DNA of 11,883 bases from Pseudomonadota bacterium (lineage in GTDB: Bacteria > Pseudomonadota > Gammaproteobacteria > Burkholderiales > Sulfuriferulaceae). The notes under the pieces are model-generated. The model was given only the letters and a program-made list of their open reading frames with translations. It did no database searches and had not been told where the DNA came from. Numbering within the stretch: position 1 is the stretch's first letter; the number at the start of each line of letters is the position of its first letter. Positions 1 to 6,629 of this stretch are shown here, piece after piece. The DNA is taken from contig JAJYGL010000051.1 in assembly GCA_021790625.1 (NCBI GenBank), forward strand, positions 1-11,883. The letters run 5' to 3'. The translations under genes were made by a program, and so were the position numbers.

Positions 1-916
1 GAATGTAATTCCCAGTAGAATTATTGGGCGGAAATAAACTGAATGTACTGCCGCCGGTCGGAATAATACCCAGCACCTTACCATGGAACGTAAAATCATT
101 GCCATAGGTATAAGTCTTGATTGTAACAGGTTCGCCTGTACGTACCCGGGCCAGTTTGGTTTCCTTGATGTTCGCGGTGATCCATAAATTACCCAGCGGC
201 ACGATCGACAGAAGTTGTTGTCCTTCTTTCACCTGCTCTCCTGCCTGGACACGCCGGTTGGCCACGTAACCGGTGAGGGGCGCATAGACATTGGTGCGGT
301 GATCCCGAATATACGCCTCAACAAATTCTGCGCGTGCCTTTTGCACAACGGGGTTGTTATTGACTTGTGTACCGATGATCAACGCATTGCTCTTGTGCAG
401 GTTGGCTTTGGCCTTTTCGATTTCCTGATTCAGAATGGCAATGTCGGCCTGCGTGTCCGTGACTTGTTGCGATGAAACAGCACCGCTGTCGAGTGCCTGC
501 TGGTATCGGATTAAATCGGCTTGCAAGCGTGATTTTTTTGCATTGAGTACTGAAATATCTGCTTGCTGCCCTTCGGTTTGCGCGAACAGGCTTTTGGTGT
601 CGCGTACGGCTTTAGCCAAATTGGCGGCGGCTTTATCCAGCTGTGTGCTGGTTAAATTGTGTTCCTCGCTTAACAGTATCTGGCCAGTATGCGCCAACAT
701 GGTATTGTCCATGTTAACGCGAGCTACGATGCCTGAAACCAGTGCTTGAACAGGAATGATATTGCCCGCAATATAGGCATCATCACTGTCAACATCGGTC
801 TTTAAAAAAAGGTTCCACCACGTAATGAGTGCGACGCCCAGCAACAAGGCCAACACAAATATTTGTTTCAGACGATGATGCCTGATATTGGAATGAATAA
901 GTTTTTTTACTTTCAT
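1..916 (-). CDS. EmrA-like HlyD-family membrane-fusion (periplasmic adaptor) protein, C-terminus cut by window edge
   Basis: This protein would bridge an inner-membrane pump and an outer-membrane channel in a tripartite efflux system. The minus-strand frame is open from ATG at 916 to the window edge, giving 305 codons; EmrA proteins are about 390 residues, so roughly the last 80 are missing. A short basic N-terminus (MKVKKLIHSN) precedes one membrane helix at about residues 17-37. Then come the EmrA-type DDAYIAGN motif, a biotinyl-lipoyl-like half (VSGIVARV), a long Gln/Ala/Lys-rich coiled coil, the second lipoyl half (APLTGYVANRRVQAGE) and a beta-barrel region ending in FSLFPPNNSTGNYI, very like the EmrA segment FSLLPAQNATGN. 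The start overlaps the stop of the upstream lipoprotein gene as ATGA, and GGAGG lies 9 bases upstream of the ATG. It is the last visible gene of the efflux operon. The family call is firm; the exported substrate is unknown. Confidence 0.93.
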   Translation of the reverse strand, partial: MKVKKLIHSNIRHHRLKQIFVLALLLGVALITWWNLFLKTDVDSDDAYIAGNIIPVQALVSGIVARVNMDNTMLAHTGQILLSEEHNLTSTQLDKAAANLAKAVRDTKSLFAQTEGQQADISVLNAKKSRLQADLIRYQQALDSGAVSSQQVTDTQADIAILNQEIEKAKANLHKSNALIIGTQVNNNPVVQKARAEFVEAYIRDHRTNVYAPLTGYVANRRVQAGEQVKEGQQLLSIVPLGNLWITANIKETKLARVRTGEPVTIKTYTYGNDFTFHGKVLGIIPTGGSTFSLFPPNNSTGNYI

Positions 917-2325
917 GACTGCTTTCCTCCAAAACCACCACCCAGGGCGGTTGCAGCATCTGTGATGTCATTCAGCCACGCCAGGTTTTCTTCCATGTCG
1001 TGCAATTTCATATGATCCATTTCTATCAGACTTTCTAAATAAGGAAATTTTCCATCAATACCCGTTGCATAGGCATTTTGCGCTATTTGCATGGCGTCAC
1101 GGCGTATTGTCAATGTATCGTTGCTTTCGTCCAGTTGCGTCTGGGTGTATTGCAATGCGGACAACGCATCGGCGATCTGGCGTACCGCACTCAATATGGT
1201 ACGGTTGTAAGCGTGTACAGCCAGGTCATAGGCGGCCTCGTTGCGATGCAACCGAGCCTTTAGTGCGCCACCTTCAAACAGGGGCAAATCTATGGCGGGA
1301 CCCGCCGCGTATTGAAACGCATCTGCTCCAAGCATTTGGTGCAAGCCGATGATATTAAAGCCTGCCAGGGCATTGATGTTGATGTTTGGATAGAAGCTCA
1401 ATTGCGCCACCTTTTCAAGGTGCTTCCATTGTTTGATATTCCATAACGCAGCCTGTATATCCGGTCGCTGTGCCAGCAAATCGAAATCAATATGCTGTGG
1501 TAACGCAAAATGTTCTGGTATGTGAATCGGCGCCGTGGCGATCCTGTTGTTCAGGTTGGCAGATTTGCCGAGTAATTCCAGCAGAGCGAACTGCAAAGTT
1601 TCGGCGTGTTTTTGCAGACCCGCCAGGGCTTCCTGTTCATGCAATACGGCGGCATGTTGTTTGAGTTGTGGCGAACGACTTTGAATACCCGCCTGATAAG
1701 CACTTTGACGCAATGTCCATTCGTTCTGTACTGACTGGACAATCTCTTGCTGGACTGCGATCATTTTTTTTGCAGTGTTCAGTGCGCAATATGTTTTGAT
1801 GACAGAGGCGCTGAGCAACAAGGCGCTTTGTTGTGCCAGGCTCAATTGTTTCTCCACATCATTTTTACTGGCAGCGATAATTTCGCTGTCACGATGCCAA
1901 ATATCAAGATGGTAATTGATTGTTAAAGGATTAATATTGGAAACGCTGGCAGTTTTACCATTATAAATGTCGTGGTTACCGAGTTTGGAGCTTTTCAGAC
2001 GCAGTATCTGAGCCTGGCTGTCAATGTGAGGAAGGTTAAGTGATTCAGACTCAGACAATACTGCCTGAGCCATCTCGACGCGGTCTTCAGCTTCTTGTAA
2101 ACCAGGGTTATTGTTCAATGCCAAAGCAATAAACTGATCCAGTTCTGTATCATGAAACCTTTGCCACCACATTTCAGGCAAACGATGATCCTGACTCAGG
2201 GTGACCGCTTTGGAGTGCAATAACTGTGCCGGGATTTCTGCCTGGTTGATCAACGGTGCGCCTTGCCTTATGGTTGGCGCGCAACCTGCCAGCAACAAGG
2301 CAAGCACCAAAATCGAAATTCTCAC
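913..2325 (-). CDS. NodT-family outer-membrane efflux lipoprotein (TolC-like channel)
   Basis: This 470-residue protein is the predicted outer-membrane exit duct of the pump encoded around it. The N-terminus is a short lipoprotein signal peptide with lipobox LAGC, the acylated residue being Cys15. The family signature WWQRFHDTELDQFIALALNN is at about residues 53-72, and the second repeat carries RPDIQAALWNIK at about 287-298, the usual RPDI-x-A motif of OEP repeats. Helical stretches rich in Ala, Gln and Leu fit the alpha-barrel. The length is normal for the family. The start is GTG at 2325, whose G overlaps the stop of the MFS gene as GTGA; GGGAG lies a few bases upstream. The stop overlaps the adaptor start as ATGA. 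Both overlaps argue for coupled translation and fixed stoichiometry. Confidence in the family is high; the partner assignment comes from context. Confidence 0.94.
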   Translation of the reverse strand: MRISILVLALLLAGCAPTIRQGAPLINQAEIPAQLLHSKAVTLSQDHRLPEMWWQRFHDTELDQFIALALNNNPGLQEAEDRVEMAQAVLSESESLNLPHIDSQAQILRLKSSKLGNHDIYNGKTASVSNINPLTINYHLDIWHRDSEIIAASKNDVEKQLSLAQQSALLLSASVIKTYCALNTAKKMIAVQQEIVQSVQNEWTLRQSAYQAGIQSRSPQLKQHAAVLHEQEALAGLQKHAETLQFALLELLGKSANLNNRIATAPIHIPEHFALPQHIDFDLLAQRPDIQAALWNIKQWKHLEKVAQLSFYPNININALAGFNIIGLHQMLGADAFQYAAGPAIDLPLFEGGALKARLHRNEAAYDLAVHAYNRTILSAVRQIADALSALQYTQTQLDESNDTLTIRRDAMQIAQNAYATGIDGKFPYLESLIEMDHMKLHDMEENLAWLNDITDAATALGGGFGGKQS

Positions 2326-3920
2326 GGTTCTTCTCCCAGGGTTTCCAGCATGGTGAAATCGAGTTTCTTGCCCGAAATCTTCGGCGTGTGTTGGGTCAGC
2401 CAGATCAAGCAGGTCAGCGTAGCAAATAACATTGACAGAGAATAAAACAGATCATTGAAGGTTAGCCGTGCAATATTAAGCATGATGTGTTCATGCAAGG
2501 TGTGAACCATCGGCGCACTCTGAAACTCTGCCGTATATACCTGCATTGTGGTCGTGTCAGGTGAGGTGGCCCTGTTCTGTTCGTAGGCAAACATCCAGTC
2601 CCATGCAATATCTGAAAAAGTAATAGCCAGTCCAGCACATAAATTACGTATTGTATTCAGCAAATCGACGGCATGCATTTGGTCCTGTTTGGGGACATAA
2701 GCAATTGAGATGGCCGTCATGGACACAAAAAACAAGCCCATTGCCATCCCTAACCATAGCTGTGGCCACAACATGCTTTCCCATGTGGCGGGGCGATTAT
2801 ATTCAGCAATCCAATAAAAACAGATCGCGACGATAGCGAATGACAGACTGGCCAAAATACGCGGATCAAGCCCACGATGTAAAAGACGCTGTGCAATCAC
2901 ACTGAACGGTTTGGAAAAAACAAAGATGGGCAAATACAGTAACCCGACATGCCAGGGCGTAAAGCCTTCGACCACCTGAAAACGTATGATGTACTGCACG
3001 GTAGCGCCCTGTAATCCCATAAAACCCAAATTCAATAACAACATGCCCAAACCATAATTGGTATGCCGAAACAATGACAAACGAACCAGTGGGTTATTAT
3101 TGCCAGAATTGACCACCCAGAACAGCCAACCCAGTAAACTGGCGATGCATGCGTATTGCCACAGTTCGCGCAACCGGTTGACCAGATCGCTGAGCAACCC
3201 GATATTAAACACTTGCTGCAATGCCAGCGCCGCACCAAAAAACAACAAGAAACTGATGACGGGGCGTATCAGTGAGTGCGCATGATCACTTTCGTCATCC
3301 CAGTCTGCCAGCAAAGCCCACAAGGTACCCGCCACAAAGATTGCCACAAAAAACGATGTGATGAACAACAACCGAAAATCACCCAGCACATAAGCAAACC
3401 ATCCCCCAATCACGGGCCCCAGCGAATAAGGAATAAATACTGCGAATCCCCATAATGCCAAAGCGATTTTTTGTTGCTTAATACGGTAATATTCCAGCAA
3501 TAGAAAAAAAGAAGGAATAATGCTTATTCCTGCTGCCAGACCTTGGGTCACTCGCAGAGCGGTATACAGGAACAGGTGATCGGTTGCCAGGGCAGCCATC
3601 AGGCTGGCGGTGGCAAACAGCAGATAAGCAGATATCGTGACGACTTTGGGCCCGAATCTCCGCATCAAGTCTCGCGTGACCAAAAACGCTGCGCCCATCG
3701 CTGTGAAATAATCGGTTTGGCCCCACACCGCGTAAGCCAGTCCATTACCAATTTTCCCTGCTACGTTTGGTAGCATTGGCAAGTAGGCCCCCGCGTTCAG
3801 CAGCACCAGGAAATGGCCAATTTCCAAGACGAGGTTCAACAGCACGAATTGCGCTGGGGGCAATATGCGTGAAGATTTTTTAAAAGGGAAAAACAATCGG
3901 TCGAGTGTACTTTGCATCAT
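2322..3920 (-). CDS. MFS drug-efflux transporter, DHA2 (EmrB-like, 14-helix) type
   Basis: This 532-residue polytopic inner-membrane protein is probably the proton-driven pump of the tripartite system. Visible MFS features are a motif-A-like loop (RDLMRRFGPKVV, about residues 83-94) and the motif C region with GPVIGG in helix 5, characteristic of drug/H+ antiporters. Length and the number of hydrophobic stretches fit the 14-helix DHA2 group. Helix 1 aligns without gaps to EmrB (FMQVLDSTIANVAIPTIAG against FLVLLNAGAYLPMLPNVAG), which puts Asn42 where EmrB has Asp; see findings. Glu33 lies nearby in the same helix. The N-terminus has two adjacent ATG codons (3920 and 3917) and no clear Shine-Dalgarno sequence. 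The stop overlaps the lipoprotein gene start by 4 bases. The substrate cannot be read from sequence. A more distant, non-EmrB MFS role is possible but less likely given the adaptor and channel next door. Confidence 0.9.
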   Translation of the reverse strand: MMQSTLDRLFFPFKKSSRILPPAQFVLLNLVLEIGHFLVLLNAGAYLPMLPNVAGKIGNGLAYAVWGQTDYFTAMGAAFLVTRDLMRRFGPKVVTISAYLLFATASLMAALATDHLFLYTALRVTQGLAAGISIIPSFFLLLEYYRIKQQKIALALWGFAVFIPYSLGPVIGGWFAYVLGDFRLLFITSFFVAIFVAGTLWALLADWDDESDHAHSLIRPVISFLLFFGAALALQQVFNIGLLSDLVNRLRELWQYACIASLLGWLFWVVNSGNNNPLVRLSLFRHTNYGLGMLLLNLGFMGLQGATVQYIIRFQVVEGFTPWHVGLLYLPIFVFSKPFSVIAQRLLHRGLDPRILASLSFAIVAICFYWIAEYNRPATWESMLWPQLWLGMAMGLFFVSMTAISIAYVPKQDQMHAVDLLNTIRNLCAGLAITFSDIAWDWMFAYEQNRATSPDTTTMQVYTAEFQSAPMVHTLHEHIMLNIARLTFNDLFYSLSMLFATLTCLIWLTQHTPKISGKKLDFTMLETLGEEP

Positions 3921-3929
3921 TAATTAAAA

Positions 3930-3935
3930 ATTATA
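3930..3935 (-). promoter_or_regulatory. Candidate -10 box (TATAAT) of the efflux operon
   Basis: A consensus TATAAT lies on the minus strand 9 bases before the first ATG of the MFS gene. No good TTGACA is found at 16-18 bases; the best candidates there (AAACAT, GAAACA) are weak, which would fit an activator-dependent or tightly controlled promoter. If it is used, transcription would start within a few bases of the ATG and the mRNA would be nearly leaderless, consistent with the missing Shine-Dalgarno sequence. The region is AT-rich, so a chance match is possible. Confidence 0.4.
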
Positions 3936-3999
3936 TGTTTCGTATCTTCATTATGTTTCACATCTTTATATCGACTTTAATTGTCGTCTTTCACATGCT
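3935..3999. repeat. Three related 14-base direct repeats upstream of the efflux operon
   Basis: Plus-strand copies are ATGTTTCGTATCTT (3935-3948), ATGTTTCACATCTT (3953-3966, 12 of 14 identical to the first and 18 bases away) and GTCTTTCACATGCT (3986-3999, 10 of 14, 33 bases further). The second and third share the exact core TTTCACAT. The array covers the spacer and -35 side of the candidate pump promoter. Between copies two and three lies CGAC-7 bases-GTCG (3972-3986), a short inverted repeat. Direct repeats at near-helical spacing next to a promoter are typical binding sites for a regulator. Which protein binds is unknown; the adjacent MarR protein is one candidate, although MarR proteins usually prefer inverted repeats. 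Confidence 0.45.
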
Positions 4000-4041
4000 C
4001 ACAGGCGATGAATGCACAAGCATAACGACATCAGTACGTGA

Positions 4042-4482
4042 CTAAAGGGTATGTTTAAATTCGTGCATGCTTGGTACCTTGAATACATCCTGCAAATCAA
4101 GTAATTCATTACGATGCTGGTCGGCAAGAATATTGACTAGCCGATCCCCTTCCGGGGTTAGGTGAATTTCCACTTCGCGTTTATCTAGGGCGCTACGCTT
4201 GCGATAAATTAATCCAAGTTTTTCACAACGGGAAACCAAAGCAACCACACCGTGATGATGCGATTGCAATTTTTCTGCAAGCTCAGTAATGGTTGCCCAC
4301 TCGCGACTTTCATATGCTTTGACATGCAGCAACAATAAATATTGAAGATTGGTAACACCATATTTCTTTGTCAACCCCTCACTAAAACGCATGTAGCGCC
4401 TCAATTGGTAACGAAAATCCGACAAAATACCAAATTTGTTTCTGGATCGATCAGTACTTTCAGTTTCAGAACCGTTGTTCAT
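4042..4482 (-). CDS. MarR-family transcriptional regulator
   Basis: A 146-residue MarR-type winged-helix DNA-binding protein that probably controls the efflux genes directly downstream on the same strand. The winged-helix region runs from about residues 47 to 112. ITELAEKL (65-72) is helix 2 of the HTH, SHHHGVVALVSRCEKLGL (74-91) is the recognition helix and KRSALDKREVEIHLT (95-109) is the wing with the family's Asp-Lys-Arg pattern. The recognition helix opens with three consecutive His residues. The remainder forms the helical dimerisation parts. I chose ATG at 4482; a TTG directly before it is also in frame, but ATG sits 10 bases after AGGG. Family members are usually released by small phenolic or drug-like ligands; the ligand here is not visible. 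The gene is separated from the pump gene by about 120 bases, so the pump may have its own promoter. Confidence 0.92.
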   Translation of the reverse strand: MNNGSETESTDRSRNKFGILSDFRYQLRRYMRFSEGLTKKYGVTNLQYLLLLHVKAYESREWATITELAEKLQSHHHGVVALVSRCEKLGLIYRKRSALDKREVEIHLTPEGDRLVNILADQHRNELLDLQDVFKVPSMHEFKHTL

Positions 4483-4511
4483 CAAAGAGGTTCCCTAAAG
4501 CAAATCGGGCG

Positions 4512-4540
4512 AATTTAACATCATATTACGATATAATCAA
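4512..4540 (-). promoter_or_regulatory. Candidate promoter of marR
   Basis: On the minus strand TTGATT (4540-4535) and TAAATT (4517-4512) are separated by exactly 17 bases, placing transcription start near 4505 and leaving a leader of about 22 bases before the marR ATG. Both hexamers deviate from consensus (4 of 6 and 4-5 of 6), and the surrounding DNA is AT-rich, so the call is moderate. The inverted repeat at 4531-4552 overlaps the -35 element. Confidence 0.4.
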
Positions 4541-4552
4541 GACATGATATAT
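4531..4552. promoter_or_regulatory. Candidate MarR operator: AT-rich inverted repeat over the marR -35 region
   Basis: ATATAATCA (4531-4539) and TGATATAT (4545-4552) form an inverted repeat around AGACA, perfect except for one extra base in the left arm. Total size is 22 bases. MarR proteins typically bind 16-20-base AT-rich palindromes in their own promoter and repress themselves. The position over the -35 box fits such a role. No second copy was found in the pump promoter, so common control is not proven. Confidence 0.35.
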
Positions 4553-4557
4553 TTAGG

Positions 4558-4782
4558 GAGCCGCTGGTCTATTTCCGCATGGCCGCTGGGCTCCGTCCCG
4601 CCGAGCATATTTTGCTCGTTACCATCGAGACGGTCGTGGTCAAGCTGGGCGCCCGCTTGCCAGCACGGTTTGGTGTCGAAGTCTCGGCTACAATCTGTGC
4701 CGCGCGCATCGTGATCCTCCCGATTTGACCCGCAACGCGGCGCATCCTCTTACCTTGCTGGAGGAAATAAATCAGTGGTTCC
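4558..4782. other. Gene-poor GC-richer stretch between mpl and marR, possible gene remnant
   Basis: No gene recognised. The stretch is visibly more GC-rich than the AT-rich marR promoter beside it. On the plus strand a frame is open from before 4558 to the TGA at 4726-4728, with an ATG at 4579 (starts MAAGLRPAEHILL, 49 codons) and mostly G or C at third positions, but no Shine-Dalgarno sequence. A second plus frame reads DPPDLTRNAAHPLTLLEE at about 4713-4766, which looks protein-like and could be the continuation after a frameshift. On the minus strand a 46-codon ORF (4709-4569, starts MRAAQIVAET) has GGAGG 6 bases upstream. A small hairpin (CGAGCA-5-TGCTCG) sits at 4602-4618. I could match none of these to a family. 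A decayed gene fragment is one explanation. Confidence 0.35.
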
Positions 4783-6177
4783 TTAGTTTCTATTTCTGGT
4801 TCCGATGGATTTTGGGGGGATTACCGTGGCAGAAGCATCGCGCTGCGCCAACCCTTGCAATAATTTGGCATGCAGGTCACCAAAGCTGCCGTTGCTCATG
4901 ATGAGAACGTGGTCACCATTTTTGGCCTGTTGCAATAATGCTTGCAACAGTTCTGGCAACGTATCACAGACATGTCCTCGCGTGCCAAGCGGAGTCATGG
5001 TGTCACGAACATTCCAGTCTATGCCCTCCGCCAGGCAGTAAACCTCGTCGGCCAACGCAAGGCTGGCGGGTAAAGCATCCTTGATGGCGCCAAGTTTCAT
5101 GGTGTTGGAGCGAGGTTCGAGCACAGCAAGAATGCGCGCATCCCCTACTTTGTGACGTAAACCGGCCAGTGTGGTCGCAATAGCGGTCGGATGGTGGGCA
5201 AAATCATCATATACCGTGATGCCATTAACCTTGCCACGGATTTCCATGCGCCGCTTTACGCCGGTGAAGTGTTGCAAGGCTTGTATGGCCAGGCCAGGCG
5301 GTACGCCCGCGTGTCGGGCAGCGGCAATGGCGGCTAGTGCATTGGCGCGATTGTGCTCGCCCATTAATGACCAGTGAACTTCTCCGAACAGGGTTTGTTG
5401 ATGATAGACGGCAAAGTGATCGTCAACGCCAACGGCGTGCCATGAGTCTGCGGTGTCGAGCATTTCTACCGGCGTCCATACCCCGCGCGCCAGTACACGA
5501 GCGATACTGGCCTCTTGATGCGCCAAAATCAGGCCTTCGCCTGGTACCGTGCGAATCAGATGATGGAACTGGGTTTCAATGGCGGCAAGGTCAGCAAAAA
5601 TATCAGCGTGATCAAATTCCAGATTGTTCAGAATCAGGGTTCTTGGGTGGTAATGAACGAATTTTGACCGTTTATCAAAAAATGCCGTGTCATATTCATC
5701 GGCTTCAATCACAAAAAACGGACTGTCGCTGAACCGTGCCGACAAGGAAAAATTGGCTGGAATACCGCCAATCAGGAAGCCGGGATTAAGTCCTGCCGAA
5801 TCCAGAATCCATGCCAGCATGCTGGTGGTGGTCGTTTTGCCATGGGTTCCTGCGACAGCAAGTACCCACTTGTCGTGCAGAAGATTTTCTGCCAGCCATT
5901 GCGGGCCGGAAATATAGGGCAACCCACGATTCAGAATGGTTTCCATGAGCGGATTTCCCCGGCGCACGACATTGCCGATGACGAATACATCCGCGCCAAT
6001 CTGTGCCTGGTCGCTGTGGTAACCTTCGATAAGCTCGATACCCAGCAGGCGCAATTGATCGGACATGGGAGGGTAAACCTGACTGTCACAACCTGTGACT
6101 GTATGGCCTTGTGCTCGGGCCAGTGCTGCAATTCCGCCCATGAATGTGCCGCAAATACCCAAAATATGAAGGTGCAT
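4783..6177 (-). CDS. mpl: UDP-N-acetylmuramate:L-alanyl-gamma-D-glutamyl-meso-diaminopimelate ligase
   Basis: Mpl is a cytoplasmic Mur-ligase-family enzyme that recycles peptidoglycan: using ATP it joins the recovered tripeptide L-Ala-gamma-D-Glu-meso-DAP to UDP-MurNAc. The 464 residues match the family's length. The N-terminal UDP-MurNAc-binding domain opens with the Mpl-type MHLHILGICGTFMGGIA and a Rossmann-like glycine pattern. The ATP loop AGTHGKTTTT is at residues 109-118. IEADEYDTAFFDKRSKF follows, including the acidic pair used in Mur ligases for metal binding, then EFDHADIF, and the C-terminal domain carries YDDFAHHPTAI and LEPRSNTMK. The ATG at 6177 gives the expected N-terminus; a weak CGGAAAC is the only Shine-Dalgarno-like element. 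It is the last gene of the run permease-unknown-mpl, 14 bases after the unknown gene. The diaminopimelate substrate implies a Gram-negative-type wall. Confidence 0.97.
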   Translation of the reverse strand: MHLHILGICGTFMGGIAALARAQGHTVTGCDSQVYPPMSDQLRLLGIELIEGYHSDQAQIGADVFVIGNVVRRGNPLMETILNRGLPYISGPQWLAENLLHDKWVLAVAGTHGKTTTTSMLAWILDSAGLNPGFLIGGIPANFSLSARFSDSPFFVIEADEYDTAFFDKRSKFVHYHPRTLILNNLEFDHADIFADLAAIETQFHHLIRTVPGEGLILAHQEASIARVLARGVWTPVEMLDTADSWHAVGVDDHFAVYHQQTLFGEVHWSLMGEHNRANALAAIAAARHAGVPPGLAIQALQHFTGVKRRMEIRGKVNGITVYDDFAHHPTAIATTLAGLRHKVGDARILAVLEPRSNTMKLGAIKDALPASLALADEVYCLAEGIDWNVRDTMTPLGTRGHVCDTLPELLQALLQQAKNGDHVLIMSNGSFGDLHAKLLQGLAQRDASATVIPPKSIGTRNRN

Positions 6178-6191
6178 GTGCTGTTTCCGTT

Positions 6192-6620
6192 TTAATTCCC
6201 GTTGCTGGTGACTTGTCCGCGCGCCAGATCAATGTGAATTTCGTTGCCGGGAATGACGCTGGCTACCGCCAGTAAAAACAATTCGATGAAATCGGCACGC
6301 TCCTGTTCGGGTAATGCGCTTTGCGGGTTGAATGTGCCGAACATGTTGTCATGAAAGCTGGCAATGAACAGAATCTGTTGTTTTAGCGTGTCCAATGTAG
6401 GGCCAAAGCCGGATTTTGGCGTGCTAAGCACAGGTTCGGCCAGTTTTTCGCGCAGGGCCTCGTAGACATGTTGCAGATATTCGGCGGCGCTTTCCCTGCC
6501 CTGCTCATCCTGTAGTGTAAAGGGCATGCTGATTTGTACGCCCGCGCGCGTTTTCAGCCACACCGTCTTGTGCAAAGGGGCGGCAGAGGGTTGTAAATGT
6601 GGGGGTAAAATAATGGCCAT
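6192..6620 (-). CDS. Hypothetical protein, 142 residues, between AEC permease and mpl
   Basis: I do not recognise this protein. It is a soluble-looking sequence without a signal peptide or membrane helix: a Pro-rich N-terminus (MAIILPPHLQPSAAP), a strand-like segment (TVWLKTRAGVQISMPF), a helical middle (ESAAEYLQHVYEALREKLAE) and a hydrophobic helix near the end (FIELFLLAVASVIP). No cysteines or metal-binding clusters stand out. The ATG at 6620 has GAGAAGA upstream. It begins 9 bases after the permease stop and ends 14 bases before mpl on the same strand, so it is very likely co-transcribed with both. A shorter, later start is not needed because the early residues are codon-consistent. It is real coding sequence by context and spacing; its function is unknown. 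Confidence 0.8.
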   Translation of the reverse strand: MAIILPPHLQPSAAPLHKTVWLKTRAGVQISMPFTLQDEQGRESAAEYLQHVYEALREKLAEPVLSTPKSGFGPTLDTLKQQILFIASFHDNMFGTFNPQSALPEQERADFIELFLLAVASVIPGNEIHIDLARGQVTSNGN

Positions 6621-6629
6621 GGTGTCTTC

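Noticed and set aside
435..749. Plus-strand open frames inside the adaptor, lipoprotein and pump genes
   Set aside because: They lie opposite clear conserved coding frames, lack family resemblance and have the low-complexity Ser/Arg-rich look of antisense frames.
4558..4782. ubiX or another known mpl neighbour in the gap after mpl
   Set aside because: None of the six frames shows the flavin prenyltransferase glycine-rich N-terminus or other motifs I know, and the gap is far too short for the complete gene.
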